Of a stretch of 64,000 nucleotides of DNA, positions 9,311 to 18,064 are shown piece after piece. Within the stretch, counting starts at the first letter, position 1; every line of letters begins with the position of its first letter. The DNA is from Streptomyces subrutilus. Its GTDB lineage: Bacteria > Actinomycetota > Actinomycetes > Streptomycetales > Streptomycetaceae. The stretch spans positions 372,001 to 436,000 of the forward strand of contig NZ_CP023701.1 in NCBI RefSeq assembly GCF_008704535.1, in the 5' to 3' direction. A program made the translations under genes and the position numbers. The notes beneath the pieces are model-generated. The model saw only the letters and a program-made list of their open reading frames with translations, was not told where the DNA came from and ran no database searches.

Positions 9311-9660
9311 GGGAGGCTCCCTTTCGATTGTCCCATTGGGATTCCATTGCGCGATGTATCAGCATGAATGCGCATAGACAACCGCTCACACACGCCCAGT
9401 TACTGCTTGTCGTTACTGATCCACTCAGAGCGTCGCGCCACCGAGGCCGGGGGCGACATGCGCAACGAACGCAACCGGCTCCCGGCGCCCTCCGACGACT
9501 CTCGCTGCCCTCCCTCCTCCGGGCGGAGCCCGCCGCGGCCCCACGCCGCCGGGTCTTCTCCTCGTCTCGCTGCGCCGCCCGAAGCCGATGGCCGGCCGCT
9601 CTCCGCCGGATCGACTACCGGATTTCCTCGTCCTCCTGGAGGATCGCCACGGGGCGCCCG
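9311..9660. other. upstream region of the I36 gene, no gene seen
   Basis: Carries the promoter area of the minus-strand I36 gene; the first 110 bases are relatively AT-rich. No supported gene or obvious repeat. Confidence 0.4.
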
Positions 9661-10263
9661 TCATGTGCCGCAGGAGCACGGACAGCACGTGCGGACGCGG
9701 ACGTCGTCGATCACCGGCCCGTAGGCGCCGGCCACGGTGCTGGCGAAGCCCAGGGTCGTGGACGAGGCACCCGCGACGAAGGTGACCTGCCGGGTCACAT
9801 AACCCATGGCGGCGCGCGTCTTGCCGGTGGAGTCGAAGGAGAAGTCCTGGATGTTCTGGCCGTCCAGCAGGACCCGCCCGGTCTTGACGGCGGGTCCGCC
9901 TTCCGGGTTCGCGCTGAGAGAGTAGGTGACCGTGTACTGCTGGCCCGCCGTCGTGGCGAAGGTCTGCGCCACCGCGCCGGGCTGGGCGGCGTTCAGGTCC
10001 ACGGACTGGTCGCCCTCGGCCGCCTGCCAGAACCCGGCGCCGATCAGGTCCACCGCCCCGCTGGTGACCTTCCACGGTCCGATGGGCTGCCCGACCGAGA
10101 CGGTGCTGTACGCGTTCACGGGCGCGGCGGGGTACTCGAAGCTGCCGTCATCGAAGCGGCTCACCGCCGCGGCCGCGGCGGGTGCGGCGAGGGCCGTGCC
10201 GGATCCGGCCGAGAACAAGGCCGCGACCGCGACAGCGGCAAGGACCGTACGGGTGGACGTCAT
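9661..10263 (-). CDS. secreted choice-of-anchor C / DUF642-like protein
   Basis: 200 residues with a signal peptide (TVLAAVAVAALFSAGSGTALA) followed by a jelly-roll domain: FDDGSFEYP, GPWKVTSGAVDLIG, QSVDLNAAQPGAVAQTF and YTVTYSLSANPEGGP. This pattern is that of choice-of-anchor C / DUF642-type carbohydrate-binding-like domains. The ATG at 10263 is chosen over an upstream in-frame ATG because GGAGGAA lies just ahead of it. The C-terminus is cysteine rich (RTCCPCSCGT), which is unusual for the family. It is likely extracellular; the ligand is unknown. Confidence 0.78.
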   Translation of the reverse strand: MTSTRTVLAAVAVAALFSAGSGTALAAPAAAAAVSRFDDGSFEYPAAPVNAYSTVSVGQPIGPWKVTSGAVDLIGAGFWQAAEGDQSVDLNAAQPGAVAQTFATTAGQQYTVTYSLSANPEGGPAVKTGRVLLDGQNIQDFSFDSTGKTRAAMGYVTRQVTFVAGASSTTLGFASTVAGAYGPVIDDVRVRTCCPCSCGT

Positions 10264-10858
10264 GGGTTCCTCCATGGGGCCGAGGGTCGGTGCGACCACT
10301 CGAATGTCCTCAGTACCGACCGGCGTGCGCAAGGATCGCGGGGCGGTGCGCGGGGGCAGATGCTCTTCGAAACGACCGCTGTCATATCAGCGCGCGCCAC
10401 CGGAAGCCGTTTGGGAATTGCCGGGCCGATCATCCGACTGCTCCCCGTTCATCTGGTTGTACGGCCGCGCCCAACACCTGGACGACCACCGAGCTCATTC
10501 TTCTCCTGCGCGAGCGAGGCATCAGCCTCTCCACGGCGCAGGTCCACCGGCTGTTCGCCGACCGGCCCGAGCATCTGCCCCTGCCCCGATCACGCTTCTC
10601 CCCCGGACTGCCCCGCCGCACCGCGACCGGCGTCCGCGCCTGGGCGTAGGTGGCGGACGACCGCTCCCAGGTCGGGCCGCGGCCATCCAGGGACGCCGGA
10701 TGCCGGCGTGATCCCGGGCAGGGCCGCGAGGTGCTCGGCGGCCCCTGGCCGGTCTCGGTCGCCTTGGATCAGCGCGCGGGCCGGGCAGGGCAAGCGGCTC
10801 GGTGTTCGGGCTGGTCAGCGCCTTGAAGTACCCTGCCCTGACTTTAGGGGAGAACGAA
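10264..10858. other. intergenic region with a decayed HTH gene
   Basis: Apart from the helix-turn-helix remnant annotated separately (10440-10590), no gene can be supported here. The last bases before 10859 hold the AGGGGAGA ribosome binding site of the protease gene. Confidence 0.4.
10440..10590 (+). pseudogene. remnant of a helix-turn-helix regulator
   Basis: One frame from 10479 reads WTTTELILLLRERGISLSTA and then QVHRLFADRPEHLPLP. This is the shape of the N-terminal HTH of short Streptomyces regulators often found with mobile elements (usually RGIxLSxSQVYRLVTxRPERLSL followed by about 30 more residues). Here the frame loses all similarity after LPLP, and the upstream part lies in another frame (WLYGRAQHLDDH). 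No start or ribosome binding site is visible. I read it as a truncated, frameshifted relic. Confidence 0.5.
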
Positions 10859-11743
10859 ATGACGGCTATCGGACGAGCGCGCAGTTGGGCGGCAGCGGGA
10901 GTGCTGCTGATCGGGGTCGCTGGATGCGGGTTGGTCCCGCACGCGTCAAGGCCAGCCGGGGGCGGCCCGACGGAGGCGAAGATCACGGCCCATGAGGCGG
11001 CTCTCACCGCCACCGAGCAGCAGCACGTCGAGCAGTACTGGGCGGGCCAGGGGATCGCCGCGATGGCGAGGACCGACCGGTCCGGTGCTTTTGTGCAGCC
11101 GGAATGGGACAAGGGCGGCGCGATCGCCCGCACCGTCGGCCGCATCTACGTCACGGGCGCCCAGGACGCGGCCTGCACTGCGACGGCCGTGGGCACGAAC
11201 ACGGTCGTGACCGCGGCCCATTGCGTGCGCACGACCCTGCCCGACGGATCCTCGCGTACGGCGACATGGGACAAGAACCTGTACTTCGTTCCCGGCTACC
11301 GGGACGGACAGAGCCCTCACGGCGGGTTCACCGTGCGCAGGGTGCACATGGCCGAGGACTGGCAGGCCGATGGCAGCGATGTCGCGATGCTGGAGATGAA
11401 CCCCGCTGCCGACGGACGGAGCGTCTCGGCGGTGGTCGGAGCCCAGAAGATCGCCTTCGGGGCCAAACCGGGAGGCTCGACCCACCAGTTCGGGTATCCC
11501 TACACGAGCCGCGTGCTCCACTGCGAAGGTCCCGGCACGCAGCCGGGGGACGCGCCGCGGTTCTTGCGGATTCCCTGCCGCATGGGCGTCGGATCCAGCG
11601 GGGGCCCCTACATCGTCGATCTCGATCCGGCGGGCATCGGGACCGTGGTCGCCGTGAACGTCAGCAGCGACGCCGCCTACAGCTACGGCACTGCGCTGGG
11701 GCCCGTCGCCAGCAGGCTCTTCACCCAGTCCGAACACCCCTGA
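10859..11743 (+). CDS. secreted trypsin-like serine protease, predicted lipoprotein
   Basis: 294 residues. A signal peptide ends in a lipobox-like GVAGC (Cys23), so it is probably anchored to the outer face of the membrane. The chymotrypsin-fold triad is readable: His121 in VVTAAHCV, Asp174 in GSDVAMLEM and Ser247 in GVGSSGGPY. Cys122, Cys222 and Cys240 could form disulphides. It follows the pattern of bacterial trypsin-like peptidases of the V8/glutamyl-endopeptidase-like group. The ATG at 10859 follows AGGGGAGA. The gene stands alone with a strong hairpin behind it. Confidence 0.88.
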   Translation: MTAIGRARSWAAAGVLLIGVAGCGLVPHASRPAGGGPTEAKITAHEAALTATEQQHVEQYWAGQGIAAMARTDRSGAFVQPEWDKGGAIARTVGRIYVTGAQDAACTATAVGTNTVVTAAHCVRTTLPDGSSRTATWDKNLYFVPGYRDGQSPHGGFTVRRVHMAEDWQADGSDVAMLEMNPAADGRSVSAVVGAQKIAFGAKPGGSTHQFGYPYTSRVLHCEGPGTQPGDAPRFLRIPCRMGVGSSGGPYIVDLDPAGIGTVVAVNVSSDAAYSYGTALGPVASRLFTQSEHP

Positions 11744-11748
11744 CAGCA

Positions 11749-11784
11749 GGACCCGACCGCGGGGCTCCCCACGGTGCCGGGTCC
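11749..11784 (+). terminator. hairpin after the protease gene
   Basis: Arms GGACCCG (11749-11755) and CGGGTCC (11778-11784) enclose further pairing ACCG/CGGT and GGG/CCC. It begins six bases after the protease stop codon. No T-tract follows, as is usual for Streptomyces terminators. Confidence 0.6.
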
Positions 11785-11951
11785 GGCCGGGGAAGCGCGG
11801 CCGAGCCTCCGTCCCGTCAACGGCGCACGCCGAGGACGACATCGACTGGACCGTGTCAGTGGACTCCACCGTCGAGCGGCCCCACCCCGCACGCCGCCAG
11901 CGCACGCGCCAAGCCCGGCCGGTACCGCTCGCCCGTGGCCGGAGCGTCGGT

Positions 11952-12533
11952 TCAGCGTCGCCGCACCGGACAGGCGCCAACTCGGCGCACCGGGACCACG
12001 ATTACGAACCTTCGGCCGGGCGCGCGGGAGCGCATGGCTCTGCGGTCGAAACCGTCCTCGACCCCGGGAAGGGAAAGGCCCGGCCCTCCCGAGTGGTTTC
12101 GGGAGGGCCCGGTCCGTGCCGTGCGCGGCCCATCGCCGACGTTTTCACCATGGGCTCCGCACGCCCTTGACTCCCAGGCCCGGACGCGGCCCTGGGCGTG
12201 CGGGTGGAGCTTCAGCAGCAGGTCCTCGCCGACGAATCCGTCGCGCCGCCAGATGGTGCACAGGGTCCCCGGACCCGCCTCGGCGACCTCCCGCTCCGCG
12301 TCGGCCGAGGTCCGCACCAGGGCTTCGACGACCGGCCTGCCCCGCTGTCCCCCGACCGCCCGTGCCAGCCGGACCCGCCGCCCGGCGGGGACGGCCCGGT
12401 CGGCCGGGTCGGCCGGGTCGCGGGCGTCCTGACAGGGCAGCTCCCACCAAGTACACGAGGTAACGAGCTGCGCGCCGACCACGATCAGGTACTGCAAGGG
12501 CACGAGCAGGGCCACGGGCAGCTTCAGGACCAC
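11952..12533 (-). CDS. hypothetical protein with N-terminal membrane helix
   Basis: 193 codons with strong coding bias over the first two thirds. It begins MVLKLPVALLVPLQYLIVVG, a predicted membrane helix or uncleaved signal, followed by a Cys/Trp patch (TSCTWWELPC) and a soluble segment with EREVAEAG and LCTIWRRDGFVGEDLLLK. GTG 12533 has GGAAG about eight bases upstream. The final third (after about 12150) loses coding bias and contains a perfect hairpin, so the gene may have suffered a late frameshift, with the ancestral stop near 12145 in a neighbouring frame. No family recognised. Confidence 0.45.
   Translation of the reverse strand: MVLKLPVALLVPLQYLIVVGAQLVTSCTWWELPCQDARDPADPADRAVPAGRRVRLARAVGGQRGRPVVEALVRTSADAEREVAEAGPGTLCTIWRRDGFVGEDLLLKLHPHAQGRVRAWESRACGAHGENVGDGPRTARTGPSRNHSGGPGLSLPGVEDGFDRRAMRSRAPGRRFVIVVPVRRVGACPVRRR
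12082..12109. terminator. strong GC hairpin
   Basis: Perfect 11-bp arms GGCCCTCCCGA (12082-12092) and TCGGGAGGGCC (12099-12109) with a 6-base loop. It lies inside the tail of the minus-strand hypothetical frame, which suggests that the true end of that gene is upstream of it. Confidence 0.55.
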
Positions 12534-12627
12534 TCAAAGGCTTCCGCGGAATCGCCACCCGTACGAGAAGACCGCCACCTCCTACGAAGCAGCGGACACA
12601 CTCGCAGCAACCGCGATCTCGGCAAGA

Positions 12628-12963
12628 TCATTGTGGGGACGGACCCTGGGGCACGACGTCGAGCGGCCGCAGGAAGCGGCGCTCATACCGCTTGATGCAG
12701 CGGGTGTTGCGAGCCAGTTCGAAGGCATCCTGGCACTCTGGGTCGGTCATGCTGTCCGTGCGGTACTGCTCGTACGCGGCGAGGCTGGGAAAGGAGAAGA
12801 GGGCGTATGCGATGTCGCTGTCGCCCTCACTCGGCAGGAAGTAGCCGTGGTGCGTCCCGCCGAAGCGGTTGACGAGCCCGACCCAGCGGCGTCCGTACTC
12901 CGCAAAATCCTCCAGCTTGTCGGCGTCGATCTCGTATTTCAGATGAATGGTGATCACGCCCAC
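12628..12963 (-). CDS. NIPSNAP family protein
   Basis: About 111 residues. The opening VITIHLKYEIDADKLEDFAE, then RRWVGLVNRFGGTHHGYFLP and FSFPSLAAYEQYR, followed by RYERRFLRPL, match NIPSNAP-type dimeric ferredoxin-like proteins. Their biochemical role is mostly unknown; some act as small monooxygenase-like or cyclase-like enzymes. I prefer the GTG start at 12963 (GGAG six bases upstream) or 12957; an ATG at 12975 is also possible. The gene stands alone in a decayed region, but the protein itself looks intact. Confidence 0.85.
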   Translation of the reverse strand: MGVITIHLKYEIDADKLEDFAEYGRRWVGLVNRFGGTHHGYFLPSEGDSDIAYALFSFPSLAAYEQYRTDSMTDPECQDAFELARNTRCIKRYERRFLRPLDVVPQGPSPQ

Positions 12964-13844
12964 ATGATGCTCCATGCCGGTTCGGGGTCGGAGGCAGCCC
13001 GTGTGCCTCGGCGCCCGCCGGGCAGATGAGCACGGGTCTACCTCCCGGACCACCACGCAGCCCTCCCGCCCAGTCCTGAACCCAATCCCACCCAGGTCGT
13101 TGGGCGCTGACCGGCGGGCGCCCTTTGTACGGCGGTGAGTACGCGCGCTGCTCCTCGCGCGGCAAGAAGGATGCGGCGGACCGTCTTGGGCCGCGAATAC
13201 GCCGTCTACCGGCGCCTTCCTGACCGGTCATCGCCGACGTGGTCCGCGGGCTGCCGAAGGCCGCCCCGTCGGCCCGCTCGGCTTCGCGCAGGTCTCCCCG
13301 CACCTAACCGAGCACACTGAGCGATTCGACGAGTACTCCACCGCCGAACTCGGCATCGCCCCCGACGACTGCGATGCCCGCCTGGACATCGGCTTCAGCA
13401 TGCTCGGCGACGACAAGAGGCGACAGCGGCATGACGGACAAACCGACGCCGTCCGAACAGGCCGTTCGCGGTCTCGGGGGCATGGAGCCGAGACTGGCGG
13501 GGCGATCACATCGAACAGGAAGAATCGCTAGCCGTGACGTTCAACTCTGACATCCTGTCCATCTCCGTGAACCGTGCGCCCCCTATCACCTACGAGGGCA
13601 TTAGGAACTGGATGACGTCGACCCTGCCGCCACCCGTTCACCTGGGACGGGGACGAGGAGGAGCATCCCCGCTCGCCGGTCCGCGCGTGGGTGCCACCCG
13701 CGCTCTCCGGTATGGCGGGCTGGTGTCAGGGAGAACGCTGGTGTGAGGATCAGGTGGACGCGATCATCCGATACCGCCGTCGGGCGGTCGGCGAGTACGG
13801 CGGCCCGCTCGGTTCTGTCATACCCGGATGGCAGAGTGCGTCTC
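12964..13844. other. decayed DNA between NIPSNAP and DUF4240 genes
   Basis: Nearly 900 bases with several stretches of coding-like DNA in shifting frames, two of which are annotated as remnants (13227-13531 and 13616-13855). No intact gene is supported. Confidence 0.45.
13227..13531 (+). pseudogene. unidentified frameshifted gene fragment
   Basis: One frame (from 13227) reads VIADVVRGLPKAAPSARS. After a frame change near 13280 a second frame continues FAQVSPHLTEHTERFDEYST and then AELGIAPDDCDARLDIGFSM, before becoming compositionally poor and stopping at 13531. The two pieces join sensibly only if a frameshift is allowed, and no start codon with a ribosome binding site precedes them. They look like the C-terminal end of a larger protein; I do not recognise the family with confidence. 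Confidence 0.4.
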
Positions 13845-13855
13845 ATGGAAACTGA
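13616..13855 (+). pseudogene. C-terminal gene fragment overlapping the DUF4240 start
   Basis: An open frame without an early start reads FTWDGDEEEHPRSPVRAWVP and later CEDQVDAIIRYRRRAVGEYG, with protein-like composition. It ends 11 bases inside the downstream DUF4240 gene. A short protein from GTG 13691 or ATG 13712 is possible, but the likelier reading is the surviving 3' end of a lost upstream partner. Confidence 0.3.
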
Positions 13856-14408
13856 CGAATTCTGGCACCTGATCGAGGCCGCCCGCTCCCAGGCCGGGGA
13901 GCGCCGGACCTTCGACCAGGCGTTGGTGGAGCTTCTGGCCGCCCGCTCGAAGAAGAAGATCCTGGAATACCAGGAGCAATTCGATGAACTCCACCATGCC
14001 CTCTATCGCTGGGACGTGTGGGCGGCGGCGTATCTCATCGGCGGTGGCTGCTCGGACGACAGCTTCATCGACTTCCGAGCGGGCGTGATCGCCCAGGGGC
14101 GCGGCTGGTACGAGCGGATTGCCCTCGACCCCGATGAACTCGCGGAGCACCCCCTCGTCGTCACTGCCGCAGACGCACACGACGACCTGTTCTACGAGTC
14201 GGTCAACTACTCGGCTCGCTATGCGTTCAAGCAGCTCACCGGCGGCGAAGAAGACTTCCATCAAGCGTGGGAGCACTACCGGAGCACCCGAGCCCGTGAA
14301 CAGGTGGACGCGGACATGGGCGAGGACTTCGACTTCGACGACGACGAACAGATGCGTCACCGCCTGCCGCGGCTCGCCGCCCTGTGCCTCCAGGACCGCC
14401 CAGCGTGA
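13845..14408 (+). CDS. DUF4240 domain protein
   Basis: 187 residues matching DUF4240: METDEFWHLIEAARS at the start (the family opens with DxFWxLIE), then FDELHHALYRWDVWAAAYLI, GGCSDDSFIDFRAGVI and ALDPDELAEHP. Near the end it has a very acidic DMGEDFDFDDDEQM stretch. The domain's activity is unknown; it is common in actinomycetes, sometimes beside toxin-immunity-like genes, and tends to be cytoplasmic. ATG 13845 is the start by alignment to the family opening. Confidence 0.85.
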   Translation: METDEFWHLIEAARSQAGERRTFDQALVELLAARSKKKILEYQEQFDELHHALYRWDVWAAAYLIGGGCSDDSFIDFRAGVIAQGRGWYERIALDPDELAEHPLVVTAADAHDDLFYESVNYSARYAFKQLTGGEEDFHQAWEHYRSTRAREQVDADMGEDFDFDDDEQMRHRLPRLAALCLQDRPA

Positions 14409-14522
14409 GCTGGACGTACGGGTCGAGGCTTGCGTGGGGACGGCCTCGCACCGATCGCCTGCGCCCGGACCAGTCGATGCTCTCCGTCTCCGCCGCCTGC
14501 GCCTGGAGGCCGTGGGCCCCGG

Positions 14523-14538
14523 CCACCCATCCGGGTGG
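14523..14538. terminator. short hairpin between convergent genes
   Basis: Six-base arms CCACCC (14523-14528) and GGGTGG (14533-14538) with a 4-base loop lie between the convergent DUF4240 and EF-hand genes. It is a weak bidirectional terminator candidate. Confidence 0.35.
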
Positions 14539-14547
14539 GTGTGGGCG

Positions 14548-15102
14548 TCAGGCGGGGTGGCCGATGGGGCCCAGGAGGTAGTTGCCGGGGGCGTCGGGGT
14601 TGTTGCTGAGGTAGAAGTCGACGATCGCGGCGCGGAACTCGTCGTGGCTGATGACGCCGTTCCCGTCGAGGTCGAGCCTCGTGAACGCCGGCCCGGAGTG
14701 TTCGGGCGCGACACCCAGGGTTTCGTACATCCGGATGTACTCATCGCGGCTCAGAACGCCGTCGGTGTCGGTGTCGGCGGCGTTCATGACGGCGTCGGCG
14801 ATCGCCATGACCGCGCTCTCGAAGTGCTCGGGGGAGGTCACGCTGGCTTCCATCGTGGTGATGAACTCCGTGCGTGAGATCTGTCCGTCGCCGTCGGTGT
14901 CGGCGTGCTGGAGCAGGAGCTGCCACCACTGCTCGAACGCGCTGTGGATGGCGCCGATGTTGCTGTGGTCCTCGTCCCTCGCTACCTGGGCGAAGACCTT
15001 TGCCGTGGTCCGCATGTCGTCCTCGGAAAGCTGCCCGTCCTGGTCCTGGTCGAACCAGGTGAACAGGACGGCGAACTTCTGGTTCTTCACGGCGCTTGCC
15101 AT
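14548..15102 (-). CDS. EF-hand calcium-binding protein (calerythrin-like)
   Basis: 184-residue protein with four EF-hand loops: DQDQDGQLSEDD near residue 19, DTDGDGQISRTE near 70, DTDTDGVLSRDE near 113 and DLDGNGVISHDE near 147. All four keep the Asp/Asn ligands at loop positions 1, 3 and 5 and a final acidic residue, so all should bind calcium. Actinobacterial homologues (calerythrin, CabD type) are cytosolic calcium buffers or sensors. Only a weak ribosome binding site is visible before ATG 15102. It converges on the DUF4240 gene. Confidence 0.9.
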   Translation of the reverse strand: MASAVKNQKFAVLFTWFDQDQDGQLSEDDMRTTAKVFAQVARDEDHSNIGAIHSAFEQWWQLLLQHADTDGDGQISRTEFITTMEASVTSPEHFESAVMAIADAVMNAADTDTDGVLSRDEYIRMYETLGVAPEHSGPAFTRLDLDGNGVISHDEFRAAIVDFYLSNNPDAPGNYLLGPIGHPA

Positions 15103-15850
15103 CGGGTGTTCCTCACATCCACAGGCCGTCGGCCCTCATGGCACGGCGGTCTGACCGAACGCTACGGACGGCCACGGCAGCCCGGGCAAGGAACGTTGCG
15201 GAGCCACCAGCACGGGGGAAGGCCCGCACGCACACCCGGACGCGAGAACCGGGCCCCTCTCCAGGTGTCGTGGTCCGCACCCCTCGGCCATACGGCTGCT
15301 GGAGATGGGCGAGGCGGACGTGCTGCTCGCCACGGACCCGCGCCCGGCTTCCTGGGCCTTGGGAGGTGCTCCACCGGGAACGGAGATCGAGCACGCGTTT
15401 CCGCGGGAAGCGTGGCATCGCCATTCCGTTTTCCCGACGCCCTCCTCGCCGCGCCCAGTGGGCGTGACAGCAGACCTACGCCGAGCTCGCCCGTACCCCG
15501 GCCAGGGCGGGTACCACCCCGCTGCGCCGCCGGCCGATCGCCTGCCCGGGCGCCTGTGCACCCACCCGTACCTGAGCACAACCACCGGCCGGCGGGCCGG
15601 CGCCGTCGAGCCGCGCCGCCGACGGCCGTAGCAGCGCCGACCGAGGCTCGGCATGGACGATCGGCCCGGACCACTCGATCGTCTCGGACCAGACGCCGCC
15701 GAGGGCACCCGCGGCGCGCTCGTCGGTCGCACTCGTCGGTCGCACTCGTCCGGCGCGGGCCGGCTCTGCGAGGGTGCGACTGGGCAGGCTGGTTGGCCTC
15801 TGGGCGACGGAGTTGGAAATTCCGGCGGCCAGGGGCCCAAGAGGGCCTGT
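15103..15850. other. gene-poor stretch
   Basis: No supported gene. A short protein-like piece lies near 15280-15400 (RLLEMGEADVLLATDPRPA), without start support. A 13-bp unit CGTCGGTCGCACT is repeated in tandem at 15721-15746. Confidence 0.4.
15721..15746. repeat. 13-bp tandem repeat, two copies
   Basis: CGTCGGTCGCACT occurs twice in tandem and a partial third copy (CGTC) follows. It lies in non-coding DNA; no function suggested. Confidence 0.6.
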
Positions 15851-16258
15851 TCAGTCGAGGACCGCGGTGGCTTCGATCTCGACCAGGTGGTCGGGGACGT
15901 CCAGTGCCGCAACCCCTATCAGGGTGGCCGGCGGGGCCGGTGTGACGCCCAGCTTCGCGGCTGCCCGGGAGATGCCTTCCAGGAGGGCGGGCATCTTGTC
16001 GGGGGTCCAGGCGACGACGTAGAAGGTCAGCTTCGCCACGTCGTCGAATGAGCCACCCGCCTCGGCCAGGGCGGCGGCGACGTTGAGATAGCACTGCTCG
16101 ACCTGGGCGGCGAGGTCGCCCTCACCGATCGTGACTCCCTCGGCGTCCCAGGCGACCTGCCCGGCGACAAAGACCAGCTTGGACCCGGAGGCGATCGACA
16201 CCTGCCGGTAGACGTCGATCTCGGGCAATCCGCCGGGGTTCGCAAAGGTGATGGCCAT
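15851..16258 (-). CDS. RidA (YjgF/YER057c) family protein
   Basis: 135 residues of the RidA family: VYRQVSIASGSKLVFVAGQV at the start, EQCYLNVAAALAEAGGSFDD in the middle and a C-terminal VPDHLVEIEATAV. RidA enzymes hydrolyse reactive enamine/imine intermediates made by PLP enzymes; many paralogues have other deaminase or binding roles. The catalytic arginine expected in true RidA (CPxARxxV) is not seen: the C-terminal region reads TLIGVAALDVPDHLVEIE, so this is likely a paralogue with another role. It is divergent from an HxlR regulator with a shared palindrome, suggesting a redox- or electrophile-responsive pair. Confidence 0.88.
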   Translation of the reverse strand: MAITFANPGGLPEIDVYRQVSIASGSKLVFVAGQVAWDAEGVTIGEGDLAAQVEQCYLNVAAALAEAGGSFDDVAKLTFYVVAWTPDKMPALLEGISRAAAKLGVTPAPPATLIGVAALDVPDHLVEIEATAVLD

Positions 16259-16317
16259 GCTGCGTGTCTCCTCGTCCTGAGCGCTTGGGTGAGCGCGTCC
16301 GCGCCGACCCACACTCA

Positions 16318-16354
16318 CACTCTCTTGTGGTTACTCAGGAACCGTAAGAGAGTG
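16318..16354. promoter_or_regulatory. operator-like palindrome between ridA-like and hxlR-like genes
   Basis: Perfect 9-bp arms CACTCTCTT (16318-16326) and AAGAGAGTG (16346-16354), with additional inner pairing GGTT/AACC, give a 37-bp two-fold symmetric site between the divergent starts at 16258 and 16400. This is the expected position and form for a dimeric winged-helix HxlR regulator controlling itself and the RidA-family gene. Confidence 0.65.
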
Positions 16355-16399
16355 GGCGCGGACGTGGAAGAACGCACTTTTCAGTGACTGGAGAACCCC

Positions 16400-16780
16400 A
16401 TGGTGACCAAGCAGCTCACAGGCTCGCCCGAGGACGCGGACCTGGCACGGGCGGATTCCCTGGCGCGGGAGATCTTCTCCGACATCGCCAACAAATGGGC
16501 GTTCCTCATCGTCGAGGGCCTCGGTGACCGCACCCTGCGCTTCAGCGAGCTGCGGAACGAGACCGAGGGCATCAGCCACAAGATGCTCACCCAGAACCTG
16601 CGCATGCTGGAGCGCAACGGCCTGGTCGAGCGCACCGTGTACCCCACCGTCCCGCCGCGGGTCGAATACACCCTCACCGAGCCGGGTCAAGCCCTGCGCG
16701 CAACGGTCGACGGAATGTGCGGCTGGACCCACCAGTACTTCGCTCACATCGAGGCCGCGCGCCAACGCTTCGACACCTGA
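16400..16780 (+). CDS. HxlR family winged-helix transcription regulator
   Basis: 126 residues with the HxlR core: IFSDIANKWAFLIVEGLG, LRFSELRNETEGISHKMLTQ, then LRMLERNGLVERTVYPTVPP and RVEYTLTEPG with the wing. HxlR proteins are dimeric and often respond to aldehydes, quinones or thiol stress through an N-terminal cysteine; here no N-terminal cysteine is present, only one near residue 107. The ATG at 16400 begins MVTKQLTG. It probably represses or activates the divergent RidA-family gene through the palindrome between them. Confidence 0.9.
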   Translation: MVTKQLTGSPEDADLARADSLAREIFSDIANKWAFLIVEGLGDRTLRFSELRNETEGISHKMLTQNLRMLERNGLVERTVYPTVPPRVEYTLTEPGQALRATVDGMCGWTHQYFAHIEAARQRFDT

Positions 16781-17110
16781 CGGCCGGTGCACGCGCCGCC
16801 GGTACCGGCCGGCTGCGATGCCCAGGGTGGCCGACCAGAGAGTGCTGACCGCTCTTCCGTGGCGGCTACGCCGGAAGAGCAGCAGCCGCGTCGAGACCGG
16901 GACGGCGCTGAGCAGCACCGGGGCCGCGACCTGGTGTGGTGCGTGAATGCGGATGGCGGTGCCGCCATGGCGACGCCCGTACGGGCGGTGAGGACGTGCG
17001 GCAGGCCAGGGTGCTGACCCTGGGCTCAGTCTCCTGGCGGCCCGGAGCCGTTGCGCCGGCGAGCATGGCGGCCTCCGCACGGTTCGGCGAGCCGTCACAC
17101 CGGACGGCTC
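16781..17110. other. intergenic stretch with a possible decayed membrane-protein gene
   Basis: No intact gene. On the minus strand between about 16800 and 17000 one frame reads VAAPVLLSAVPVSTRLLLFR and then GRAVSTLWSATLGIAAG, resembling two membrane helices of a lost transport or integral membrane gene. There is no usable start or end. Confidence 0.35.
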
Positions 17111-17290
17111 TCAGGCCGCCGTGACGATCGAGGCCCGTATCGCCGCGGCCCACTCCTCCAGCAGCGCCGCGTGGCGGGCGCGCTCGGTGTCGGACAGGCG
17201 GCCCTGGGCTCGGGCGAAGAGGCCGCGGATGTCGGTGTTGATCTCGGCGAGGGGGCGGTCGGGGACCGGCTGGTCAGGGGTGGGGCTCAC
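17111..17290 (-). CDS. small conserved actinomycete hypothetical protein
   Basis: 59 residues: PTPDQPVPDRPLAEINTDIR, then GLFARAQGRLSDTERARHAA and an EEWAAAIRAS helix. This short, mostly helical protein resembles small conserved Streptomyces proteins of unknown function. GTG 17290 is the start judged by the N-terminal pattern. It lies just downstream of the ABC operon on the same strand, but a hairpin separates them. Confidence 0.65.
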   Translation of the reverse strand: MSPTPDQPVPDRPLAEINTDIRGLFARAQGRLSDTERARHAALLEEWAAAIRASIVTAA

Positions 17291-17390
17291 GTGATCAAGA
17301 GTAGGCGGGGGGTCTGACAGCCGACGGGCGTGTCCGTCATGCGGACGCCGTACGGCCGGCACCCCCTCCCGCGTCCTGTGCTCCCCCGCC

Positions 17391-18062
<672 letters not shown>

Positions 18063-18064
18063 GG

